Positions 35,980-44,955 of a stretch of DNA of 64,000 nt are shown here, piece after piece. The translations under genes and the position numbers were made by a program. Under the pieces are notes generated by a model. The model did not search any database, was not told the origin of the DNA, and saw nothing but the letters and a program-made list of their open reading frames with translations. This DNA is from Pirellula sp. SH-Sr6A (GTDB lineage: Bacteria > Planctomycetota > Planctomycetia > Pirellulales > Pirellulaceae). The stretch lies in NCBI RefSeq assembly GCF_001610875.1, contig NZ_CP011272.1:2585988-2649987 (forward strand), written 5' to 3'. Each line of letters starts with the position of its first letter. The stretch's first letter is position 1.

Positions 35980-37921
35980 ACCAATAAGAACTAAACCAAC
36001 TCATTAAACGGATCCGCCGATGCGGTGGCACGGGGATCGCCGAAGTTGGTTTTCCCTGCATTTTCTCTATGGTTTTTTTGTGGGGGTAATTCCCTGCGAG
36101 TCTATTGATCAAGGGGCCGCAAGATGGTGGCCAGAGAGTCGCTTGCGAGCAAGAAGATGCACCGAGTGCTTCTTTTGGTCCATTTCAGGTCATGTAACGA
36201 CGGACCTTCAGGCAACTCGCTTTGATTCGCACGCAACAGAGATGCGATTAGGTGAGGTAGCGAGCAGCTCGAACGTGATGGTTTCTGAACGAGAGCATTC
36301 ATCATTAGATTTCCGGTAATGGAAGATTCACCGAGACGTAACAGCAGGTTGCCCCGAAGCGAAGGGATGCTTCGTTGGTTTGCAGATTCTCTCCATCACA
36401 CAGGTCATCGCTGCAACACTGTACAACCGTCCATGCTAAGAGCTCCTTTACAGCTAGTGCCCGCTTCCAGTTGCCAAGCAACCCTTGCTTCGGAGCAAAG
36501 CTCTCAAGTCGTGCTTTCGATCGGATCAATTGATCGAGTGTGGTGGGTGCCTTCGAGTATTGTTCGATCGCATGCTCTACCCGGTGGATGAACTCCCAAG
36601 TCTCCATGCGATCGCGATACCCTTCCAATCGCATCCCCGGCGTACCGCACCGCAAGCACTTGGGCCGATTATCGATCTTCGGAAGCTCAAGCTCTTGAAG
36701 TCTCGCGGATGGGGGAAGCGACGCATGTCGCTTCCCTAGGGAATCAGCATTGTGCTTGGCCAAGAGCAAGCGGACTCTTTGAAGCGTCTCCTTGCGCCCT
36801 TTCCCTTGAAAGAGACCTGCATAGCGCACGCGATGCACGTTGCTCGGAACGATGTGGAGCAAGAACCGGCGAACGAACTCTTCTCCCTCCATGGTCTCCT
36901 CGACCGATTTGTTGGTTCGGTAATCCCATTGCCGAATGGTAACGTGCGTCCCGTTGTCTTCGGCGATCCGGCCATTGGAGATCGCTGCCCCTTGGATATA
37001 GTCCGAAAGATAACGGGCGCAGCCCAACTGCGTTTGCAGTTCATCCGGAGTGATTTGCGCATCGGCTTTCCAGTTCTTTTGCGCTAGAGGCTCAAGCCAC
37101 CGATGGAACGAGTCTCGGTCTTGAACCCCTTCGAATTCCATCTCTTGGGGAATGTCGAGTTTTCCTTGATCGAAGAGGATTTTCAATCCCCGTAAGAACT
37201 TCTTTTGAAAGAGGGCTGCTAAGACTTCTTCTTGGATGCCTGGTGCATCCGGAGGGATCGGGATCCAGCAGGGTTTGGTACTCGCATCCCCAGTGGAGAG
37301 CGAGACGCCACCGGAGGTCATCATGGCGTGGATATGCACATGGGTCAGCATGCGCTGCCCCCAAGTGTGCAACGTGAGAATAATCCCCGGCTTGCAGCCG
37401 AATTCTCGTTGAGCGATCTCGAGCAACGTCTTTTGCGATCTTCGAAAGAAGAGCTGATACACAGCGCTCGGATTGGCTCGGATCAGAGGATTGAGCTCAT
37501 GCGGGACGGTAAAGACCGTGTGGTAGTAGGTGGTGGGGAGATTCCACGCGATAATCTGCTGTAGCCACGCTTTGCGCTTGAGCCAACCGCAGTTGGGACA
37601 GTGCCGATCATGGCACTGGCTGTAGAGAATGCGCCCTTGCTGGCATGTCTCGCATCCATAGTAGGTGGAACCGAAACTCCCACGACGGCAGTCGAGGAGT
37701 TTATCCAGCACACGGCGTTCATGGAACGGAACATGATGACTGAAGCGAAAGGATTTGGAGTAGCGTAGCAGGACCGATTGCACGGTATGCGAACTAGCCG
37801 TATGGATTCGCACCGTAGGCAACAGATCCTGCATAGGTTGGATCGAACAGTGCATGGATAGCTGTAGGGTAGTTCGACCGCTTTCTTAGCTTGCGATGTT
37901 TCTTGGAGAATTTCCGAGTTC
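35980..37921 (-). mobile_element. IS91-like element, copy b (1,942 bp)
   Basis: Directly abuts copy a, head to tail. Its origin end touches GAAC on the minus strand (complement of GTTC, 35976-35979), which is copy a's own terminal sequence. GAAC is the standard IS91 target, so copy b may have inserted beside copy a. Units 2 and 3 carry a single copy (44631-46572 and 53285-55226). Confidence 0.85.
36305..37855 (-). CDS. IS91-family HUH (Y2) transposase, copy b
   Basis: Same 516-residue protein as copy a. It sits 193 bases from, and divergent to, the primase-like ATPase gene; in units 2 and 3 the single transposase copy has this same spacing. Confidence 0.92.
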   Translation of the reverse strand: MHCSIQPMQDLLPTVRIHTASSHTVQSVLLRYSKSFRFSHHVPFHERRVLDKLLDCRRGSFGSTYYGCETCQQGRILYSQCHDRHCPNCGWLKRKAWLQQIIAWNLPTTYYHTVFTVPHELNPLIRANPSAVYQLFFRRSQKTLLEIAQREFGCKPGIILTLHTWGQRMLTHVHIHAMMTSGGVSLSTGDASTKPCWIPIPPDAPGIQEEVLAALFQKKFLRGLKILFDQGKLDIPQEMEFEGVQDRDSFHRWLEPLAQKNWKADAQITPDELQTQLGCARYLSDYIQGAAISNGRIAEDNGTHVTIRQWDYRTNKSVEETMEGEEFVRRFLLHIVPSNVHRVRYAGLFQGKGRKETLQRVRLLLAKHNADSLGKRHASLPPSARLQELELPKIDNRPKCLRCGTPGMRLEGYRDRMETWEFIHRVEHAIEQYSKAPTTLDQLIRSKARLESFAPKQGLLGNWKRALAVKELLAWTVVQCCSDDLCDGENLQTNEASLRFGATCCYVSVNLPLPEI

Positions 37922-37943
37922 GCCCCCTTGTGGACCAAGCAGA

Positions 37944-37975
37944 GCCGCCGCATTCCTTAAAAGGAATCGCGCGGC
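37944..37975 (+). other. Stem-loop before the primase-like gene
   Basis: ATTCCTT aa AAGGAAT (37952-37967) is a perfect 7-bp hairpin, extended by GCCGC / GCGGC (37944-37948 and 37971-37975). It lies in the divergent interval between the HUH transposase and the ATPase, about 75 bases before the ATPase start, so it may be regulatory or part of the element's end structure. Copies at 46595 and 55249. Confidence 0.5.
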
Positions 37976-38048
37976 GATGCGGGGTTGGAAGTGCTCGGGC
38001 ACTCTCCCCTCTTTTGAAACGAGCTCTCAGAATCGGTGTGGATGAATC

Positions 38049-40136
38049 ATGTTGCTCTCAACGAAAACGAATGCGAATCCGTTTCCACTGCTGGCTGCAT
38101 TCGAAGCGGATCCGTGGAAAGCGACCGCCGAACATTACGCACGCTGTGTGACGGACAAGATTCTGGCCATGGCCTCCTATGGCTTGGAACTCGAGGAAGA
38201 AGCTTTGCGCACCCTGGGGATCGGGTTTTCCGATCGGAGTCTGGGGAACCAGTTGCCCTCGAATCAGACGGCAGCGGGTCGAAGGATCCGAGAGCGACTC
38301 ATCCAGATGGGTCTTTACAAGGAGAATGGCCGCGAGGCGCTACGTGGTTACATTACCATCCCCCTGGTGGACGAAGAGCATCGCATCACAGGCTTCGAAG
38401 GCTATCGGCTGAGCAACAGCGGAGCCGTCATTGACAAGCTCCGCGTGGGAACCGGCACAAGACTTCAGGATTCAGGCGTCAGGCTTCAGGAAGACTCCAT
38501 CCCAACCCGAAACGTCAGCGAGGGACAGGCTGCTGACACGCTGGCAACGGAGACACTGGCACCCAAGATTCCTTCACAGCCGGGCAGCCCTTCACAAGAA
38601 GAGGATCCCTCGCTCACGCAACGGGTTGCGATGCAGCCTGCTACTCCAGCCTCCGAAATCTCCGTCGACGCTAGCAGCGTGACTATCACTCGCGAGGATC
38701 GCAGCTACAAGATCCGTGGCCTCGAGAAGAACATGTCTTCCCTGAGCCTGCGCGTCTCGATCGCCGTCTCCCGACTCGAACGGATGCATCTCGATACGGT
38801 CGATCTCATGCGCTCTAGCGCTCGGCAAGCCTTCGTGAAAGCTGCCGCTTTAGAACTCTTCTGCGAAGAGGAGACGATCAAGGTCGATCTAGGAAGAATC
38901 CTCCTTCAACTGGAAGATTTACGGAACCTTCAAATCGAAGCCGCCAAACGCATCGGTCCTGCCATTCCGGCTATGACCGAAGCCCAGCAGGAAGAAGCCA
39001 TGCAGTTGCTGCGTTCTCCCAATCTGATCGAACGGATTGTGCACGATCTCGATGCGTGTGGCATGGTCGGAGAAGCATCCAATAAGCTCGTAGGCTACCT
39101 GGCTGCCGTCAGTCGCAAGCTACCCACCCCGTTGGCTCTCCTGATCCGATCCTCCAGCGCGGCCGGGAAGACAACGCTCATGGAAACCATCTTGGCCATG
39201 GTCCCACCGGAAGAAGTCTTGCGATTGAGCAACCTCACTTGCCAATCGCTCTATTACCTCGATAGCGATCAGCTTCGCCATAAGACCTTAGCCATTAGCG
39301 AAGACCAAGGTCTTTCCGAATCTGCGTATGCCTTAAAACTCCTTCAAAGCGAAGGGAAGCTGACCCATGCCACGGTAGTCCGTGGCAACGATGGCCGGAG
39401 CGTTACCCAATTGCACAGCGTAGAAGGCCCCATTCAGCTCATGATCACCTCGACGGCTCGGGATGTGGACGAAGAGTTAGCCAATCGCTGCTTGATCCTT
39501 ACCGTTGATGAATCGATCGAACAGACCAAGGCCATTCAAGCGCGCCAGCGTCTGCTGCAGACGCGCGAGGGATTGCAACGGCAGTCGCAAGTGGCAGCCA
39601 TCCGAACCCTGCATCACCATGCGCAGCGTTTGCTCCGACCCTTGCAGGTCTTGAACCCCTTGGTCGACTCTTTGGAGTTCGTTTGCGATCGACTGCGCAA
39701 CCGCCGCGATCATGCCAAGTACTTGAGTCTCATTCAAGCGATCGCCTTGCTACACCAGCACCAGAGAGTCATCCACACCGAAGAGGATGGAACCGAGTGG
39801 ATCGAAGTCCAAGAGTCCGATATCGCGCTCGCCGATCGGCTAATGGACAAGCTCTTGAAGCAGTCGCTTAGTGAGTTAGCACCGCAGACTGAGCAGTGCC
39901 TCCACTTGGTGCAAGAGTTTGTGGCGAAAGGCTGCCGGGCCGCGGCAGCGGCTAGCCCGGCCGAGCAAGCTATTCTTCGGCAACGGTTCCGATTTACCCG
40001 TCGCTCGTTTCGCGAATCGGTCGGTTGGAGCGACAACCAAGTGCGCACCCACTTGGACCGACTGGTCCAGCTCGAGCATTTGATTGTCCATCGCGGCAAG
40101 CAGGGGGCAACCTACGTCTACCAGTTGGCCGATTAG
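38049..40136 (+). CDS. Primase/helicase-like P-loop ATPase of the mobile unit
   Basis: 695 residues. The N-terminal part (about 50-125, LGIGFSDRSLGNQLP, RERLIQMGLY, YITIPLVDEEHRITGFEGYR) resembles the region after the zinc finger in DnaG-like plasmid and phage primases. A low-complexity linker (about 130-200) follows. The ATPase has Walker A-like SSSAAGKTT (about 368-376, with the first Gly replaced by Ser), a HKTLAISEDQ Walker B-like strand and an ELANRC arginine. A winged-helix-like C-terminus (SFRESVGWSDNQVRTHLDRL) ends it. No CHC2 finger or Toprim acidic triad is visible, so priming activity is uncertain; a helicase or loader role in replicating the element is the inference. Confidence 0.75.
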   Translation: MLLSTKTNANPFPLLAAFEADPWKATAEHYARCVTDKILAMASYGLELEEEALRTLGIGFSDRSLGNQLPSNQTAAGRRIRERLIQMGLYKENGREALRGYITIPLVDEEHRITGFEGYRLSNSGAVIDKLRVGTGTRLQDSGVRLQEDSIPTRNVSEGQAADTLATETLAPKIPSQPGSPSQEEDPSLTQRVAMQPATPASEISVDASSVTITREDRSYKIRGLEKNMSSLSLRVSIAVSRLERMHLDTVDLMRSSARQAFVKAAALELFCEEETIKVDLGRILLQLEDLRNLQIEAAKRIGPAIPAMTEAQQEEAMQLLRSPNLIERIVHDLDACGMVGEASNKLVGYLAAVSRKLPTPLALLIRSSSAAGKTTLMETILAMVPPEEVLRLSNLTCQSLYYLDSDQLRHKTLAISEDQGLSESAYALKLLQSEGKLTHATVVRGNDGRSVTQLHSVEGPIQLMITSTARDVDEELANRCLILTVDESIEQTKAIQARQRLLQTREGLQRQSQVAAIRTLHHHAQRLLRPLQVLNPLVDSLEFVCDRLRNRRDHAKYLSLIQAIALLHQHQRVIHTEEDGTEWIEVQESDIALADRLMDKLLKQSLSELAPQTEQCLHLVQEFVAKGCRAAAAASPAEQAILRQRFRFTRRSFRESVGWSDNQVRTHLDRLVQLEHLIVHRGKQGATYVYQLAD
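38498..38633 (+). repeat. Inverted REP-like repeat inside the primase-like gene
   Basis: CATCCCAACCCGAAACGTCA (38498 on, continuing GCGAGGGACA) is mirrored by the complement of 38604-38633 (CATCGCAACCCGTTGCGTGA, then GCGAGGGATC). The pair, ~106 bases apart, encodes the NVSEGQAA and PSLTQRVAM parts of the linker. It resembles the ACCCGAAACGTCAGCGAGGG palindromic repeats common in Pirellulaceae genomes. Confidence 0.6.
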
Positions 40137-40182
40137 TTGGCGGGCTAACTGCCGATTAACTGCTTACGACGTCTCACTTCGT

Positions 40183-40251
40183 GCCCCCTTGTGGGGGCTT
40201 CGTGCCCCTCTTCAAACGGCCTGGAGCAAGCAATCGCTTGCTAGAAGGCCA
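40183..40251 (+). other. Two hairpins between ATPase and recombinase genes
   Basis: GCCCCC ttgt GGGGGC (40183-40198) and, within GGCC..GGCC, GCAAGC aatc GCTTGC (about 40226-40241). They lie between the two genes; the first may attenuate or terminate transcription but lacks a T-run. GCCCCCTTGTGG also occurs at 37922-37933, so the ATPase gene is flanked by a 12-bp direct repeat. Confidence 0.45.
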
Positions 40252-40374
40252 CTTCTTTGTGCTTGTGCCCCCGGAGAGCAAGCCCTGCTTCCTCGCGCCC
40301 CCCCACTTATGCATACCTCGGTTTCGTTTTGTGTTCTTGATTCGGCTCTCCTTCAGAAAAGGTCTTAAAGAAAC

Positions 40375-41391
40375 ATGTCACCCCCTTCGTTGTCAGCCCT
40401 CATGGAAGCGTATTTCGTTGATCTGCGAGTAGTGAATTGGACGGAAGCGACCTTGGAGAGGAGAAAAAACTCGCTGGGTCGCTTCGTCCGTTGGCTCACC
40501 GAGCGTGAGATCCATACTCTTTCGGAAATCACACCAGAGATTCTCGCAGCGTATCAAAGGAGCTTGCTCCATATCGGGAACTTGCGGACACGCAAACCCC
40601 TGCAAGCCTCAACGCGGGCTTCCTATGTCCATGCCGTGTCCCATTGGCTGCAGTGGGCTTGTTTGGGCAAGCATATCCCCTTCAATCCAGCGGCAGGGAT
40701 CGAGCTTCCTAAAGCCGAATATCGACTCCCGGCGAGTTTTTTAAGCCAGAGCGAGGTCGAGCATGTCATCAACCAACCCGACGTGAGCACGAAGATTGGG
40801 ATTCGGGATCGCAGTGTCTTGGAGATTCTCTATAGCAGTGCTATTCGAAGAAGCGAGCTTCTCAAGCTGGAGATTCAGGATATTGATCGCGCCAGGCGAT
40901 TGCTTCATATCCGGCAGGGGAAAGGACACAAGGATCGCTTTGTACCGATCGGAGTGCGCGCCTTGGATTGGTTGACCAAGTACCTCCAAGACGTAAGGCC
41001 CTGGCTCTTGAGCGGCGGGGGCTGCAAACGGAATTGGATGCATCCGAGGAAATTCTCAGTTTCCTTGAGCGAGCAAGAGACGCAGGTGGTGATCCTATGC
41101 CACAACGGAGGGGCGATGCACCCGGTGAATCTCTCGGCCATGGTTCGGCAGTATGTTCGGCAAGCGGGGATAACGAAGAAGGGCGCATGCCACATGTTTC
41201 GTCACACAGCAGCAACGCTGATGATGGAGAATGGAGCCGATCTGCGATCGATCCAAACGCTCTTGGGTCATGCCAGCTTGAATACCACGCAAATCTATGC
41301 CCACGTCACGCTAGATCGCTTGAGAGCGGTCCACGACGCGATGCATCCGGCCAAGCCGGACCAAGCGAACGCGCCTAGTCGGGCTGACTAG
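40375..41391 (+). CDS. Tyrosine recombinase/integrase (XerC/D-like), copy 1
   Basis: 338 residues. An N-terminal SAM-like DNA-binding domain (about 5-105) precedes the catalytic domain, in which all residues are present: R158 (SSAIRRSEL), K183 (GKGHKDR), H273 and R276 (HMFRHTA), H299 (LLGHAS) and nucleophile Y308 (TTQIYAHV). It should cut and rejoin DNA at a specific site. Some IS91-like elements are reported to carry an accessory tyrosine recombinase; here a primase-like gene joins the pair. A weak ribosome site (AAAGAAAC) precedes the ATG. The 255 bases after its stop hold no supported gene. Confidence 0.93.
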   Translation: MSPPSLSALMEAYFVDLRVVNWTEATLERRKNSLGRFVRWLTEREIHTLSEITPEILAAYQRSLLHIGNLRTRKPLQASTRASYVHAVSHWLQWACLGKHIPFNPAAGIELPKAEYRLPASFLSQSEVEHVINQPDVSTKIGIRDRSVLEILYSSAIRRSELLKLEIQDIDRARRLLHIRQGKGHKDRFVPIGVRALDWLTKYLQDVRPWLLSGGGCKRNWMHPRKFSVSLSEQETQVVILCHNGGAMHPVNLSAMVRQYVRQAGITKKGACHMFRHTAATLMMENGADLRSIQTLLGHASLNTTQIYAHVTLDRLRAVHDAMHPAKPDQANAPSRAD

Positions 41392-41633
41392 TTGCACAAG
41401 CTGGCTAGGTGCTCAGCTGCTTCCTTCAAGTAAACCAAGGCCAAGGTGGTGGAGGCAGCGGAAGCTGGAGTCGAAGAACAGGTCGATCGCCCACCGAGGC
41501 GACCTGTTTTCGGACGCAAGCTGCAGAGGCTTCCTCGTCGCCCGCTCTGCTGGATTCGTCTCGTGATCACTCGAGTCGTTATGTCGGTGAAAATCCTCGA
41601 TTCGAAAACGCTGCAAGCGGCGCTGGGATTGGT

Positions 41634-41649
41634 TACAATAGTCGCTATG
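41634..41649 (+). promoter_or_regulatory. Leader promoter candidate, unit 1
   Basis: TACAAT (41634-41639) seven bases before the leader ATG at 41647, identical in units 2 (50287) and 3 (58941) and conserved at 25766. Downstream leader sequence holds three small inverted repeats: CCCGCACGGG, GCAACCttcGGTTGC and AACGCCAGCGTT. Confidence 0.4.
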
Positions 41650-42785
41650 CACCCCCAAAACGCCATGCTTCAAACATCTCCTGAGCTCCGCTCCGCGCGC
41701 CCCGCACGGGAGAGCCAACTGCAACCTTCGGTTGCACCGAAGCGACTATCCCTTCTTCGCAGTGCTTCCATGTGCATTCCATCAACGCCAGCGTTGGTCC
41801 GTCCCCTGCCGAAGCCACCACTGCCACTTGGCACTACCACCGCAACCAGCAGTACTCCATCACGGCAATAACCACTTCTTCGGGCTCCGTAGCCGAACGC
41901 TACGCCTACACAGCCTACGGCCAGCCAACCATCCTCGATGGTTCAGGCTCGGTCCTCTCGAGTTCCGCGATTAATAATCGCTACACCTACACGGGACGTG
42001 AATGGGATCAGTCGCTTGGGCTGTATCACTTTAGGGCGAGGTGGATGAGTGGACTGGCAGGAAGGTTTATGGGGAGGGACCCGATCGGGTACTTTGGGAG
42101 CCCGTTCGGCCTATACCGACAATTTCAAGGGTATGCGTTAGTAGTTTTAGACCCTCACGGAAGTGAAGTAATTACGGCGGGAGCTGTTGGCGTTGGTGGC
42201 GTCATCGTAGCCGGCGGAACATCCACAACAACGGTTATAGTTTCCGGAGGAACATCAACACTTGTGGGAGGTACAACTATAGGAGGTAGCGTCGGTACAG
42301 GTTCGGGAATAATCGGAATCGTTTCTTCCGGTGGAGCAGCGGCAACGGGCGGTGGAACTGCAGCTGCCGTGGGAGGAAGTACTGCTGCTGGAGGAGGAAC
42401 GGTCCTCATTAGTGGAGGGCTCGCCACAACAGTTGGTGTTGCCGTTCTGCCCGGTGGCATTCTCGGATACGGCATCTATGCCACCCCTGTTATCGGTACT
42501 CAAAACTGGCTAGAACCTGGATTGACGCAGGTTGCTTACTACTTCTTCCCATCGAACCATCCGCCTGTACAGACATCGACACAACCTAAGCCATTTCCAG
42601 TTCCTGTTCCAGTTCCAAAACCCAGGCCGAAATGTGACGACGAAAGGGAACTATGTGAGTTCACTGGAAAATGGGCGCCGATGGATTTTTGTGAATACAG
42701 ATGCAGCGACGGTTATGTTTTTACTGTTTACCCACATGTGCACCAGGAGTTTGCATGTGACGCTTACGCACCACGACCTAATTAA
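41647..42785 (+). pseudogene. Leader plus RHS tip, frameshifted copy (unit 1)
   Basis: Same as the tips of units 2 and 3, except that one C is missing at 41700-41703 (four Cs against five). This throws the leader ATG out of frame after 18 codons. The tip itself is open from a GTG at 41772 (337 residues), so translation of the toxin part would need that start. The toxin tip sequence is otherwise unchanged. Confidence 0.75.
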
Positions 42786-42787
42786 TC

Positions 42788-43303
42788 ATGATTGAATTCG
42801 ACGCAATTGGTATTTCACTCGGACAAGGTGAATTCATAGAGCGATTGATGTATTCCAGCGTCAATGGAGTTCTTGTTTGTATTCTTGCTCGTAAAGGGGA
42901 TAGGAGAAAACGGTGCTTTGTACGGTCGATAGAGAAAACATTATATGCTGAAGCGAGTCTGCCCTTTGAAGCGGTAGCGTTTGCATTGTGCAGTTCAAAA
43001 ATTGTTGCAATCAACCAAGTTGAGTCACTGGTAAATGGCAAGCAACTTTTATGTTCTTTCGAGCCCAATGGCCGTATGGAAAAGACTGTTGGAGAGGTTA
43101 CGCTAGGCTTCACTTCACCGAACACGCGTCGAGTATGGGTATCACAGTTTGTTGAGTCAGATTCATCACGACTGACCTGTCGATTTGCTCGCGAATTAAT
43201 TCTCGAGTCTGGGGATGTTACAGTTCAATATGCGGTCGGTGAACTCAATATCGATACTGGTTCAATCGACTTGATAAAAGATCTCGCAACTCCATTTGCC
43301 TAA
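42788..43303 (+). CDS. Candidate immunity protein, copy 2
   Basis: Identical 171-residue protein to copy 1, again starting two bases after the tip stop. Confidence 0.65.
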   Translation: MIEFDAIGISLGQGEFIERLMYSSVNGVLVCILARKGDRRKRCFVRSIEKTLYAEASLPFEAVAFALCSSKIVAINQVESLVNGKQLLCSFEPNGRMEKTVGEVTLGFTSPNTRRVWVSQFVESDSSRLTCRFARELILESGDVTVQYAVGELNIDTGSIDLIKDLATPFA

Positions 43304-43745
43304 TTACAAGTAAATATTCGTCATACAATGATGCTCACCGCCCTTCGGCGCTGCAGAACATTTTGGAAAAAAGCGTTCGAGAACTCGGCGCTATTAGGCG
43401 AGTTGATGGTGCGGCGAGAGTTTCTCTGAAGCCCTTCGGCGCTGCAGAACATTCTGGAAAAAAGCGCTTCGGCGCTGCAGAACATTCTGGAAAAAAGCGT
43501 TCGAGAACTCGGCGCTATTAGTCGAGTTGATGGTGCGGCGAGAGTTTCTCTGAGGCCCAACTCGTGCAATCGATGAGCTTGGACTCACTTCGGTTAAAAC
43601 GGGTGATCTGTTGGTGGCTTTCTCCAGCGTTGTGTACTGCTTCTCACTCGATTTTCTGGATTGCGACGGTCTTTTAGACATCCATCGAGCTTGCTGCTCG
43701 CTTGGTGACACTCTTTTCTTGGTACAAGACGCAGGTGCCTAAGGC

Positions 43746-44630
43746 TTAGCTCGTGTTGTTTTGGAGTGATACAAGTGCTGGTTCGCTGGTTTTTGCTTTG
43801 CATAAATCACAGCTGAGAGCGCGATTGTGCGCTAACCTCGCAGTTCTCGCTGTTGCTCGCTTCTCTTTAAGGTCCACCGGAACTTTCGCTCCGGTGCCAA
43901 AGTACATCTCGTCGGGTGTCTGCCCTTGAAAGGCAAAATGGGGAACAACCGAATTGTGCTGCTCGACGTAAAAAGCAACAAACTTGCGAACCGAATTCGC
44001 ACTATCAAGTTCGTTCAAGTACAACCACTGGTGCTTCAGCTGACGCCACCAGGCTTCGATCATACTGTTCGATTCCACAATATCGACCTGCGCAAGAATA
44101 CGTTGGATGGTGCCATCAGAAACAAGCTCATTTACCGAGCCATTCACGTTTTCAACGCCAGAGTCCATGACAGCAGAGGGTACTGTGTTTTCGGGGAGTG
44201 CCTTGGCTGCTTCCTTGAGGAGTTCCGCTGTCGTACTTGTTTCAAAGGTGTCATTCAATCTCCATGCGAGAATGCGGCGCGAAAAGTTGTCGAGAATTGC
44301 GTGAAGGTACAAGCGGCTGCCATCGAGCAATCGAACGATGGTCGTGTCGACATGCCAATACTCATTTGGCTTCGTAGCTCGTAATCCGATTCGAGGTTTC
44401 GGTGGGTAGATGCGTTTGCGAGACCGGATCCAATTTCCACTTTGAATCGCTCGGTACCAAGTCGAAGTACAAGCGTAGACCTTTCCCAAGCGCGCGGCCA
44501 ACCGAGCGATTGATCCGACGCTGAGATGACGATAGTCTTCAGACTGCACCATCGATCGCATTTCGGAGCGTTCCGTCGCAGTCATTTGCCCCGGCAAAGA
44601 TCTGGGACAAGACGAGACATCATCGAGTCC
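43746..44630 (-). pseudogene. DDE transposase, residues 145-438 (copy 2)
   Basis: Same truncation point as copy 1; the break abuts the unit 2 IS91-like element. Confidence 0.85.
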
Positions 44631-44955
44631 ACCAATAAGAACTAAACCAACTCATTAAACGGATCCGCCGATGCGGTGGCACGGGGATCGCCGAAGTTGG
44701 TTTTCCCTGCATTTTCTCTATGGTTTTTTTGTGGGGGTAATTCCCTGCGAGTCTATTGATCAAGGGGCCGCAAGATGGTGGCCAGAGAGTCGCTTGCGAG
44801 CAAGAAGATGCACCGAGTGCTTCTTTTGGTCCATTTCAGGTCATGTAACGACGGACCTTCAGGCAACTCGCTTTGATTCGCACGCAACAGAGATGCGATT
44901 AGGTGAGGTAGCGAGCAGCTCGAACGTGATGGTTTCTGAACGAGAGCATTCATCA

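Larger units (their letters stand above)
34038..44630 (+). mobile_element. Amplified unit 1 (10,593 bp)
   Basis: Order left to right: two tandem IS91-like copies, primase-like ATPase, tyrosine recombinase, leader plus RHS tip, immunity gene, truncated DDE transposase. It equals units 2 and 3 plus one extra 1,942-bp IS91-like copy and minus three bases. The three missing bases are one C each from tracts at 40184-40188, 40205-40208 and 41700-41703. Confidence 0.9.

Noticed and set aside
38036-38434. Plus-strand frame overlapping the start of the primase-like gene
   Set aside because: It is out of frame with a 695-codon gene carrying recognisable motifs.
40183-40198. GCCCCCttgtGGGGGC as a Rho-independent terminator
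   Set aside because: No T-run follows, so it is listed only as a hairpin.
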